24,657 nucleotides of DNA from IMG/VR virus record IMGVR_UViG_3300046830_000242, positions 1 to 24,657 of that record. One strand, 5' to 3'. The notes beneath the pieces were generated by a model, which did not search any database, was not told where the DNA came from, and worked only from the letters and a program-made list of their open reading frames with translations. Positions 16,344 through 23,319 of the stretch are shown here, piece after piece (position 1 is the first letter of the stretch; every line of letters begins with the position of its first letter). This DNA is from a virus. Both the position numbers and the translations under genes were made by a program.

Positions 16344-16997
16344 TTACGCAGCTTTCTCTCTGTCACTGTAAACGCCCTTCCATGACGCGCTAGTGACAGT
16401 GACGGGTAGCCAGGAATCTGACTCGATGATCACTGAACACTTGTCGTTCTGACTGCATACGGGAGCAGTGATGTTTCCGCTCTCCAATGACATGTCGCTT
16501 TTGTCGAGAGTGCTATTCATTACATCCAAAATGCGTGCTCGGAAGTTCACAACTGTGTCATTGCTCCGGTTCTCTCGCTTTACCCGCAGCGTGTAGGCCC
16601 CGGTATCAACGTGGTTCACCGTCCATCGCAGAATCTGAGTACGGCCAGCAAGCTGACCAATCCTCCTGTTACCTGACTCATTGGTGTCAGGCACATACCC
16701 AGTGTTGAACTCATACTCAAACTTGTACGGCTCACCAAACGCCACCTGATAGCTCGTCCAATCCCCAGGTGGATCACACACCAATGATGTGGTGGTTGTC
16801 TCCCCTAGCTTCAGACCTTGGTAGTCAGCATTGGTGAAGCGCACCACCGCCACTGTCTTCTCCGCCGGTGTGTACGGAATGGTGAATGTCGTCTTATTGG
16901 TGGTCGCGTCATACGCCGCAGTCACCGTTGCTGATGGTGCAATGAACCCTGACGTTGGATACTGCAGCAACCTGTCCAGATGGATCTGTGGTGTTGT
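16344..16997 (-). CDS. C-terminal part of tail tubular protein B, beyond an in-frame UAG
   Basis: This frame directly continues the upstream ORF after TAG 16998-17000: 9 codons (TTPQIHLDR), then 208 more to a TAA at 16344. There is no ATG or GTG at the beginning; a TTG at 16970 is the first possible start and has no ribosome-binding site. The sequence matches the C-terminal part expected for gp12-type nozzle proteins: an LDR motif, a beta-rich domain with EPYKFEYEFNTGYVPDT, RRIGQLAGRTQILRW, and a final IIESDSWLPVTVTSASWKG segment. The 217 sense codons have stayed open and well conserved in character, so this is not decayed sequence. It is likely made by readthrough, unless the stop is an error or recent mutation. 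Confidence 0.8.
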   Translation of the reverse strand, partial: TTPQIHLDRLLQYPTSGFIAPSATVTAAYDATTNKTTFTIPYTPAEKTVAVVRFTNADYQGLKLGETTTTSLVCDPPGDWTSYQVAFGEPYKFEYEFNTGYVPDTNESGNRRIGQLAGRTQILRWTVNHVDTGAYTLRVKRENRSNDTVVNFRARILDVMNSTLDKSDMSLESGNITAPVCSQNDKCSVIIESDSWLPVTVTSASWKGVYSDREKAA

Positions 16998-17000
16998 CTA
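16998..17000 (-). other. In-frame UAG codon inside the tail tubular protein B gene
   Basis: The codons around it read GAG ATC GAG GTA TAG ACA ACA CCA CAG. Both flanking ORFs are in one frame: 18926 to 16344 is 861 codons exactly. TAG also ends the genes at 8730, 14175 and 14696, so general UAG reassignment is unlikely. Confidence 0.9.
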
Positions 17001-18926
17001 TACCTCGATCTCATCGTTCAGCTGCAGGCAGAAGTACGTGCCCGTACTGTCCGTCACCAGCATGTAGAGAGCGTTGTCCATGAACTTCACCCACTGCACA
17101 TCTTGGTTGAATTCCCAATGACTCCAGCTGCGCTGGATCTTCTGTTGCCCAACCTCACCTGTCTGCCACAGGTACTTGTAGACAAAGACATCTTTCCTGT
17201 TGGTCGGTGACACGATCACCGCGGCATCGATGTTCTGACCTACATCCCAGTGCGTGACTGAACCAGTGATGTATTTCGGCACATAGTTCGTGACGTCCAG
17301 GCTGCTGCCTAGGTTCAGACCCAGCTTGGTGTTGCGCTGGTTGTAGAAGTTGAACTCACGGAAATGCGTATAGCCAAAGTATTCCGTGGCAAATAGAACC
17401 TGCGCACCAGACAGTTTGGGCCTGACGTTCGGGTTCATCTCCAGATTGCTAAGCCGGAAGATCTCACCCGTTAGCGGAGTCAATACATCTGCATCAGCTG
17501 CTCGCACCTGGAACTGTGAGGTGGACGAGAATGCAAGGATGCTGTCCTCAACAGGGATCATCCATTCAATTGGTGAGCTGCGTTCACTGGTGCCACGCAA
17601 TCCAAATGGATCCGTTGCCTGCACAGCAAGCGACGTGTCATTGAAGAAATTAAAGATGTCATCTGTCTCGCTGAACTGCACTGTCTCCTCAGCTGCCACC
17701 ACATAGCGGCTGCGAAACAACGCATGATCCCTGATCTTTTTGCCAACAAACTCAGGGTCAGGTGATGAGATGTCATCACCAGCTGTGCGCTCTGCCCACT
17801 TCGGAAACGTGTACTTGTATTCCTTGCCATCAACGGTCTGCGTCTCCTCGGCTCCATCCGCTGGCCCAACAAAGAACACGTCTTCAGCTGCGCGATAGAT
17901 GACCAGTGGCATGGTGTTGGAATCCAGCGCATAGGTAATCCCTGGCTTAACTGTCTCCTGCCAGGCACCATCGCCAAAGTCACCTGAGCCGAACGTGCTG
18001 AACTTCAACCAGCGGTTATCGACGGTTGTTGATGGGTCGCTTTCCACTTCAACGACATACCCGTCAGGCGCAATGACTGGCAGGTTCGCCAGGCTCTGTA
18101 CCTTTGTCGTAAACGCATTGGCCAGTTCGCTGCTGCGGCCGTCGTCGATCGTTATCTCAAAGTCGCTGTTGTCATCCTTGGTGACATAGATGACGTACTG
18201 CTCAACCCGTGCGGTGTAACCGCCCTGCCCATTGATCTGGCCCTGCAGTTCGGACGCAACGATTGATGTGCTGATGACGTTGTCGTCTGCCCCAGCGTCA
18301 GGCGTGGTGAAGCTCGCAACCTCGCTGCCGTTGATCTTCACCGTATAGGTGACGTTGTATGCAACAGCTCTAATGAACACCAGGCCTTTGCCTGTTTGCT
18401 GAGCAACGGTCGTGGGATTGTATGCAGTTTCCTTCTCACGGTTGAGCAGCAGGCCAACAGGACCAGTGCTAATCAGCGCGTACTTTTTGTAGTAATGCTC
18501 TGGATCGTTATAGATGTAGGAGTCGCTGTTGCCAGTGATGATTCCGTTGACAGCACTCAACCCAGTGCCATGGGTTTTGATTGTGGCTGGTGTCCCGTTA
18601 CGCCGCAGGTCGATGAACGTTTGATCAGTACCAGGGCGGCACAGGATTGAATACTGCTCGCCCTGTTTGATGTCCATCATCTCCAGATAGAAATCCGTGA
18701 GGATGTCATCGCTGATCTTGGACTGAAGCCGCATCGCGTTCCGCTTGGTCAGTCCCTCCACAGGGCTGGACCAACCGTTGATCTGCCGCGTGCCTTGCCC
18801 CGGTGTACGGAGATGCGGCGGCTGTTGCGAGACACCTTGGATCAACGTATCCAGATCACGACGGATCGGTGCGCTGGCTTTGTCAGGTGTTTTGCCCTTA
18901 CGGAACTTCGACTTGGTGCGGGCCAT
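16998..18926 (-). CDS. Tail tubular protein B (gp12-like nozzle), ends at in-frame amber
   Basis: ATG 18926 overlaps the TAA of tail tubular protein A (TAATG). The N-terminus carries the hallmark of the family, LIQGVSQQPPHLRTPGQGTR (residues 29-48) and SSPVEGLTKRNAM. Central motifs include IRDHALFRSRYVVAAEETVQ and FGLRGTSERSSPIEWMIPVE, also typical of gp12. The ORF stops at TAG 16998-17000 after 642 codons, short for the family (T7 gp12 about 794 aa). Reading through the TAG gives 860 residues including the conserved C-terminus. The protein forms the tail nozzle below tail tubular protein A and contacts the fibres. Identity is secure; the stop is the oddity. Confidence 0.92.
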   Translation of the reverse strand: MARTKSKFRKGKTPDKASAPIRRDLDTLIQGVSQQPPHLRTPGQGTRQINGWSSPVEGLTKRNAMRLQSKISDDILTDFYLEMMDIKQGEQYSILCRPGTDQTFIDLRRNGTPATIKTHGTGLSAVNGIITGNSDSYIYNDPEHYYKKYALISTGPVGLLLNREKETAYNPTTVAQQTGKGLVFIRAVAYNVTYTVKINGSEVASFTTPDAGADDNVISTSIVASELQGQINGQGGYTARVEQYVIYVTKDDNSDFEITIDDGRSSELANAFTTKVQSLANLPVIAPDGYVVEVESDPSTTVDNRWLKFSTFGSGDFGDGAWQETVKPGITYALDSNTMPLVIYRAAEDVFFVGPADGAEETQTVDGKEYKYTFPKWAERTAGDDISSPDPEFVGKKIRDHALFRSRYVVAAEETVQFSETDDIFNFFNDTSLAVQATDPFGLRGTSERSSPIEWMIPVEDSILAFSSTSQFQVRAADADVLTPLTGEIFRLSNLEMNPNVRPKLSGAQVLFATEYFGYTHFREFNFYNQRNTKLGLNLGSSLDVTNYVPKYITGSVTHWDVGQNIDAAVIVSPTNRKDVFVYKYLWQTGEVGQQKIQRSWSHWEFNQDVQWVKFMDNALYMLVTDSTGTYFCLQLNDEIEV

Positions 18927-19552
18927 TAGCGGACTCGGTAACGGGTGCCACCTGCTGGGATGTAACCAATGCCCTGGGTTGCCCCGCGGTCATTGCCCCA
19001 CAGCAAGTTGTTGTTGAGGGTGTTCTCTTCTGACCGGATCAACAGCGTCCGTGCTTGATCCTCATCCGCCACCGTGTAGGTGAAGACGATGGAGCTGGCG
19101 ACATAGCGATCAGAGAAGATCCGAGCGCTACGGATGGTGATGTACTGCTGAGCAGCATGGGGTAGTTCATCCCATGGCAGCTGCGATACAACCTTGGCAG
19201 CAGTGATCGGAGCATTGTCAATCACTGAGCCAAAGTCATACCGCTGGCTGTTGCGGTCATAGACCCGCAGGCCCCGCATCACGTACTGAGTGTCGGGGTA
19301 GGTGTTGGGTGAGAAGTTGACAGTCAGAGTGTTGCCAGGAACAACGTATGTCCCTTGTGCAGTTGGGTTGATCTGCACGGATTCATCAGTGTTCCAACTC
19401 CATGCTTCTGACTGCACATCACGACTGACCTCTTGCAATGTGCGTTGAGCCATCGCTTGGTCAGTGACCTGGCTTATGTCATCAGAAAGGCTGGCGACTC
19501 CAGCCTCTCCAATGGTTGCCAGCACTGTGTTTACAGCCTCTAGCTCAGTCAT
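18926..19552 (-). CDS. Tail tubular protein A (gp11-like adaptor)
   Basis: The 208-aa protein matches T7 gp11 in size (about 196 aa) and style: N-terminal ELEAVNTVLATIGEAGVASL, a helix with QAMAQRTLQEVSRDVQSEAW, WSWNTDE, and a C-terminal helix with HAAQQYITIRSARIFSDRYV. It forms the ring between portal and nozzle. The ATG lies within the stop of the 60-aa gene (ATGA), and its TAA overlaps the ATG of tail tubular protein B. No Shine-Dalgarno is visible, so translation is probably coupled. Confidence 0.9.
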   Translation of the reverse strand: MTELEAVNTVLATIGEAGVASLSDDISQVTDQAMAQRTLQEVSRDVQSEAWSWNTDESVQINPTAQGTYVVPGNTLTVNFSPNTYPDTQYVMRGLRVYDRNSQRYDFGSVIDNAPITAAKVVSQLPWDELPHAAQQYITIRSARIFSDRYVASSIVFTYTVADEDQARTLLIRSEENTLNNNLLWGNDRGATQGIGYIPAGGTRYRVR

Positions 19553-19731
19553 TTCGCAGACTTAGTTGTGGTTGCTTTGACTGCTTGTGCTTTTGGTGCT
19601 GATGTTGGGTAGCCCTCTGTTAGGTCATTACTGAGAGCGACAATGTCAACAACTGCAGCAGGGTCAAGCAGTTGATCGTCTTGCCATGTCCAGTCGGCCA
19701 CTGTGCCGTCAACCTTGATAGTTGTTGCCAT
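19549..19731 (-). CDS. Small hypothetical protein between capsid and tail tubular A
   Basis: The 60-aa protein starts MATTIKVDGTVADWTW and ends in a Lys/Thr/Ala-rich tail. No family is recognised. The ATG at 19731 sits 1 nt after the T-tract of the post-capsid terminator and has no Shine-Dalgarno, so expression must come from terminator readthrough or from a promoter inside the capsid end. It overlaps tail tubular protein A by 4 nt (ATGA), which argues that it is translated. Small genes at this place are common in T7-like cyanophages; possible roles are head completion or a minor virion component, both unproven. Confidence 0.65.
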   Translation of the reverse strand: MATTIKVDGTVADWTWQDDQLLDPAAVVDIVALSNDLTEGYPTSAPKAQAVKATTTKSAK

Positions 19732-19732
19732 G

Positions 19733-19755
19733 AAAAAAGGGGCATTGCTGCCCCT
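19733..19755 (-). terminator. Intrinsic terminator after the capsid gene
   Basis: Read on the minus strand: AGGGGCA-GCAA-TGCCCCT, then further T's. The stem is a perfect 7 bp with a GNRA-type tetraloop and a six-T tract, including the last stem base. It lies 31 nt after the capsid stop (TGA 19787-19789). T7 has its late terminator T-phi at the same place, after gene 10. It would boost capsid over downstream tail genes by partial termination. Confidence 0.85.
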
Positions 19756-19786
19756 AAGTTAATCTCCCCTCGCTAGTGAAACCAGA

Positions 19787-20824
19787 TCACAGAGAGTTAG
19801 AGATCTCGACGCAGCACTCAGGACGCAGGCAACCAACGCCCAGGGCGAACTTGGCAGTCATCAACGTGGCGTTATACATCACGTCGTAATCATTGCCGGT
19901 CATGCCCATGCTCAGGTCACGCAGTTTCACAACACCTGCTGAACCTTTCTGGAAGGCAAGCATCTTGGTGTTGCTCATGTCTGCAGTTGACTTGACCACA
20001 GATCCATTACTCACATAACCCTGCTCACCACTCTTAGCAGTGACAGAACCCTGAGCAATGTTGTTGCTGCTGTAGATAGAGAAGCCAGCAAGCTTGGCGA
20101 TCTGACCTTCCTTGTAGGAACCATTGGTTCCGGTCTGGTTGAAGTCAAAATTTATCGCACGCGATGACTGAATCAGGGTGTAGTAGCTCTCGGGAGTACA
20201 CACCAGGACGCGGCCCTCTTTGCTGACATCCTTGGAATCCAAGGCTTCAGCTGCAGCAAACACACTGGCGACAAGATCGTCAGCAGTGGGGGTTGCTTTG
20301 TTGATGTCGATGACAGTACCGGTGCGGTACGGATCATCGGGGCTCAGGCCTGCAGGCAGGTTTGCAGTCAGGTCAGCGGTTGAGGTGCGGGCACCCAGTG
20401 CAATCGTGCGAGCCAGACGCTTGTCATGCTCACGGGCCAGTGCTTCACCCAGCTCGGTCGAATAGATCGAACGGATGTCGTAATGAGCCTTGGCCTCTTG
20501 CAAGCTGTAGAGCGAGCAGTCAGCGATGAGGTAGTCATCAATGCGGATGACAACCTCGTTCTGCGCCATGTCACCCTGGCCGACGATCATCTCGCCGGGA
20601 GTGTGATACTTAGCAGTGAAGCGACCAGTCACAGGGAACTGCGCTGAGCGTCCGTTCTGGATGGTGCGGGTTTGCACCAGACCCTCGAAGATGTTTGTCC
20701 GCTTGAAGGCCGTTAGCACCTCTCCGGAAAAGACCTTGAGAAATAGGGCGTTGTCCTTATCCCAAGTTCCGGTGTCGGCGTTAATAGCACCGGGGGTGGA
20801 CAGTGTTAGTGAAGGGGCAGCCAT
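19787..20824 (-). CDS. Major capsid protein (gp10-like)
   Basis: The 345-aa protein matches T7 gp10A in length and in key regions: an N-arm followed by FLKVFSGEVLTAFKRTNIF (near 28-46), GRSAQFPVTGRFTAKYHTPG, IDDYLIADCSLYSLQEA, LAREHDKRLARTIALGA, EGRVLVCTPESYYTLIQSS and a C-terminal MYNATLMTAKFALGVGCLRP. It builds the HK97-fold icosahedral shell. It lies between scaffold (137-nt gap) and a strong terminator, the usual arrangement for the most abundant late protein. The leader lacks an evident Shine-Dalgarno but contains inverted repeats. No slippery site for a T7-like 10B frameshift product is seen near the stop. Confidence 0.95.
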   Translation of the reverse strand: MAAPSLTLSTPGAINADTGTWDKDNALFLKVFSGEVLTAFKRTNIFEGLVQTRTIQNGRSAQFPVTGRFTAKYHTPGEMIVGQGDMAQNEVVIRIDDYLIADCSLYSLQEAKAHYDIRSIYSTELGEALAREHDKRLARTIALGARTSTADLTANLPAGLSPDDPYRTGTVIDINKATPTADDLVASVFAAAEALDSKDVSKEGRVLVCTPESYYTLIQSSRAINFDFNQTGTNGSYKEGQIAKLAGFSIYSSNNIAQGSVTAKSGEQGYVSNGSVVKSTADMSNTKMLAFQKGSAGVVKLRDLSMGMTGNDYDVMYNATLMTAKFALGVGCLRPECCVEISNSL

Positions 20825-20961
20825 TTGTCAGGACTGTTGTTGTTGTGAACAGTGACCAACCGGTGCATCACGCATCCCCACTTCTGTTGTCCTTAGGTAC
20901 GCAGTGCGGCTAAGGGAACAGATCCTGTGGTGTTGAATCTGCTCCCATTCTTACAACAAAG
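20825..20961 (-). promoter_or_regulatory. Capsid leader with two inverted repeats
   Basis: This 137-nt gap is the longest in the minus block. At 20891-20915 CCTTAG and CTAAGG enclose an inner CGC-AGT-GCG stem, giving a nested hairpin. At 20833-20853, ending 8 nt before the capsid ATG, ACTGTT and AACAGT enclose a 9-nt loop. Neither has a U-tract. A capsid promoter, RNA processing site or translational control element would fit the place; I cannot identify a promoter consensus. Confidence 0.4.
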
Positions 20962-21639
20962 TCAACGTTGGTTAAACACATTGCTGACTGCAATGCGTTG
21001 CTCAACCTCTTTGATGTACGCCGGGTCATTCCCATAGCGAGGATCCTGCATTGCTGCAATCACCTGTGCTTCTGATGCAAACCCACGCACGTCATTGGTT
21101 GGAGCACGACCGCCAGTCAGCTTGGGTTCATAACCCGTCGCCATCATGTAGTCGTATTGAATGCCCTTCACCTGCGCAAGGATTGATGCTTCATCCCCAT
21201 CGTTCAAAGATTCATTGAACGCTGAGATGCGTGATGCATCCAGGTTTTGACTGGCCCAACCAAGCAACGCCGTCAACTTCTCTTGACCGCCGGTCTGTTT
21301 GAAGATGCTTTCGCGGATCTGCTGAGCCTCCTCTGCTGATCTGCCGCCTTCCTCATCATCATCGTCATCGTCTGACTCATAGCCAGCCCCCGGTTCCTCT
21401 TCCTCTTCCTCGCCACGCAAGCGTTCGTTCTCGCGCTGCAGGTTCTTGTAGGCCTCAACCAGATCGTCCTGGCTTTTGTACTTGCCAAGGATTAGATCCT
21501 CGCTTTCCTCTTGCTGCTCAGGGGGCTGGCCGCCTGTTGCCTCGTCGTACAACTCTGCGCGAGCTGCATCAACTCTGGCCTGTTCATCAATGGCACCTTG
21601 ATCGGCAGTGTTGTCCTGCCCAGTTTCAATTACTGGCAT
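20962..21639 (-). CDS. Capsid scaffolding protein (gp9-like)
   Basis: The 225-aa protein is highly acidic, with a Glu run followed by an Asp run at about 75-97, and has a helix-rich body and a C-terminal helix with FASEAQVIAAMQDPRY and YIKEVEQRIA, typical of T7-type scaffolds that bind the inner capsid surface. It lies between portal and capsid as expected. ATG 21639 is 5 nt after the stop of the small 52-aa ORF and lacks a Shine-Dalgarno, so coupling with that ORF may control it. T7 gp9 is longer (about 307 aa). Confidence 0.9.
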   Translation of the reverse strand: MPVIETGQDNTADQGAIDEQARVDAARAELYDEATGGQPPEQQEESEDLILGKYKSQDDLVEAYKNLQRENERLRGEEEEEEPGAGYESDDDDDDEEGGRSAEEAQQIRESIFKQTGGQEKLTALLGWASQNLDASRISAFNESLNDGDEASILAQVKGIQYDYMMATGYEPKLTGGRAPTNDVRGFASEAQVIAAMQDPRYGNDPAYIKEVEQRIAVSNVFNQR

Positions 21640-21644
21640 TGCTA

Positions 21645-21803
21645 TCAGCGGATAAAGTTGTCAGTGATAATCATTTGGCCACCGTCAGGCAGTGGCCTTA
21701 AGTGTGAGCCGGGCTTGACCTTTTCCTCAGGCTGCTGCTGCTGTTGGTCCACCACTGGGGACTGCCGGCGGCGGCGCGTTGAAGACTCCGGAGTTGGCTG
21801 CAT
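21645..21803 (-). CDS. Unlisted 52-aa ORF overlapping the portal 3' end
   Basis: An open frame, +1 relative to the portal, begins at ATG 21803 inside the portal gene and runs 52 codons to TGA 21645, only 5 nt before the scaffold ATG. The first half overlaps portal for 77 nt and is Arg- then Gln-rich. The free second half reads PEEKVKPGSHLRPLPDGGQ then MIITDNFIR, which looks like real protein rather than spacer. GAGGAG lies about 13 nt upstream of the ATG; GTG codons at 21755 or 21752 are alternative starts. It could equally be a +1 frameshift extension of portal. No family recognised. Confidence 0.45.
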   Translation of the reverse strand: MQPTPESSTRRRRQSPVVDQQQQQPEEKVKPGSHLRPLPDGGQMIITDNFIR

Positions 21804-23319
21804 TGCTAGCAAGTTGCTCCTCTAATGCTACCTTCTGTTGTTGACTTTGTTCGGCTTGTAGTTCTTCCTCAGTCTTAACAAGTCCAGCAATATCAATGCC
21901 ATCGCTAGCTGCAAACCTGCGAATCAATTCAGTTGGATTGATCAGTGACAACATCTGCTCTGGTCCCAGTGCTGCACTTGTGACCTGCAGGAAGTTGGTC
22001 AACCGTTGCTTGTCATTGCCGCGGCCAATAGCTTCCAAGCCAGTGGTGATCTGTGGGTCAACCAAGTCAACAGGAATCGGTGGGATCTCACCCGCTTGCT
22101 CCATCAGGAACAGCACCCGCTTGATCAACGGCAGCTGCAACTCTTGGCTCAGCATTGAGTACACACCCGCCAGGCCAGACTCCAGCTGCTCAGCCATCAG
22201 CCTGATCTCTTCTGCTGTTACCCGTTCAGCATCACGCTGCACTGATTCATTCATCAGGAACGTGAAGCTGATCCGCCTCTCCAACAACTGAATGGTCTGC
22301 AGCGCCACGCTCATGTCTGCTGCCTTGCCAACCTGCAACGCCTCAACATCAGCAGCATTGCCGGCAACGATCGCACCGTTCTCTGCACGCGCCAGGCTGT
22401 CAGCTCGGGTCACACCATTGGGGTTGACCAAGAACATTGCCTTGGCACTGATCAAGCTGCCCTCAACAATCGCCTTGCTCAGCGACTCCAGGCTGTTGAG
22501 ATCACCCAGCACTTCCTCGCACAAGCTGCGGCCATAGCTCTCGCCTGCAATCTTGTGCAGCCTGAGCACCAACCAAGGGCAGTTATCAATACGGCTAAAG
22601 CCACGGGATCCCTTGACTACCTTGCCGTGAAATTCTTGGTGCCACTCAACACGATCTTCAGTCGCGTCGAACTTGACGTGGGTATAGATGTTGTTGGCCT
22701 TGGCCTTGCCGCTGGCTGAATCCTCATCAGGCTTCTCACCTTCGGGCAGGTACTTATCGCTGACCGTTTCTTTGATGACGACTTCGCTGACGTTGCCCTC
22801 CGGGTCACGGTCAACCACGTAACTACGCAGTGACCACATCCGCAGGTTGTCTGGGCCGACATACAGCAGAGCGTTGCCACCAACAATCAAATGTTTGATG
22901 GCCTCGAACAACGCTGGCCTGGTCTGCATCTTGTCCAGTCGCCCCAGGATCTGGCGCTCGATGCTGGACAGAGCAACGTCTAGTTGGCTGAGGGTCTCCT
23001 GCTCTTCCCCGCCGGTCTCCTCCAGGTACTTACGGACCTGTCCCTTATCAATCACCAACCGAAAGAATGGTTGGCTTGGGGGATAGAGAGCAAGCAACAG
23101 CTTCGCGCTGATCGAACTACAGCCGCGGGCTCCTGCCCCTTGATACAGGCTGCGCAGTCTGTTGTAGGGCTCGGCTCCCGTCTGATAGTTCTGGTCCGAC
23201 TCAGGGATCAGTGATGGGATGGTTAGCTGACTGCAGTCAATAGCTCGCCGCAGGTAAATGCTGCGATACATCGACAGGTCATCGAACCTGGCTTGCGCTG
23301 TGTTTTTAGTGGTGGCCAT
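21727..23319 (-). CDS. Portal / head-tail connector protein (gp8-like)
   Basis: The 530-aa protein equals T7 gp8 in length (536 aa) and has its typical segments: RFDDLSMYRSIYLRRAIDCS near the N-terminus, GARGCSSISAKLLLALYPPS (near 61-80), FEAIKHLIVGGNALLYVGPD, SYGRSLCEEVLGDLNSLESL (the clip/stem region) and RVTAEEIRLMAEQLESGLAG. It forms the dodecameric DNA gate at one capsid vertex. The C-terminus is Gln-rich and ends Pro/Gly/Ala-rich. Its ATG overlaps the TAA of the 283-aa gene (TAATG). Confidence 0.95.
   Translation of the reverse strand: MATTKNTAQARFDDLSMYRSIYLRRAIDCSQLTIPSLIPESDQNYQTGAEPYNRLRSLYQGAGARGCSSISAKLLLALYPPSQPFFRLVIDKGQVRKYLEETGGEEQETLSQLDVALSSIERQILGRLDKMQTRPALFEAIKHLIVGGNALLYVGPDNLRMWSLRSYVVDRDPEGNVSEVVIKETVSDKYLPEGEKPDEDSASGKAKANNIYTHVKFDATEDRVEWHQEFHGKVVKGSRGFSRIDNCPWLVLRLHKIAGESYGRSLCEEVLGDLNSLESLSKAIVEGSLISAKAMFLVNPNGVTRADSLARAENGAIVAGNAADVEALQVGKAADMSVALQTIQLLERRISFTFLMNESVQRDAERVTAEEIRLMAEQLESGLAGVYSMLSQELQLPLIKRVLFLMEQAGEIPPIPVDLVDPQITTGLEAIGRGNDKQRLTNFLQVTSAALGPEQMLSLINPTELIRRFAASDGIDIAGLVKTEEELQAEQSQQQKVALEEQLASNAANSGVFNAPPPAVPSGGPTAAAA

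Noticed and set aside
16344-16970. Independent 208-aa gene starting at TTG 16970
   Set aside because: The frame is continuous with the upstream ORF through the UAG, the conserved LDR motif precedes the TTG, and no ribosome-binding site is present.
17558-17983. 141-aa minus-strand ORF in another frame of tail tubular protein B
   Set aside because: The true frame here has family motifs; this one is a Ser/Arg/Met-rich shadow.
19757-19789. UGA readthrough extension of the capsid protein
   Set aside because: Only about ten extra codons before another stop, no slippery or stimulatory element recognised.
21677-21697. GGCCAC/GTGGCC inverted repeat between portal and scaffold as a terminator
   Set aside because: No U-tract follows on the minus strand, and the sequence is coding in the 52-aa frame.
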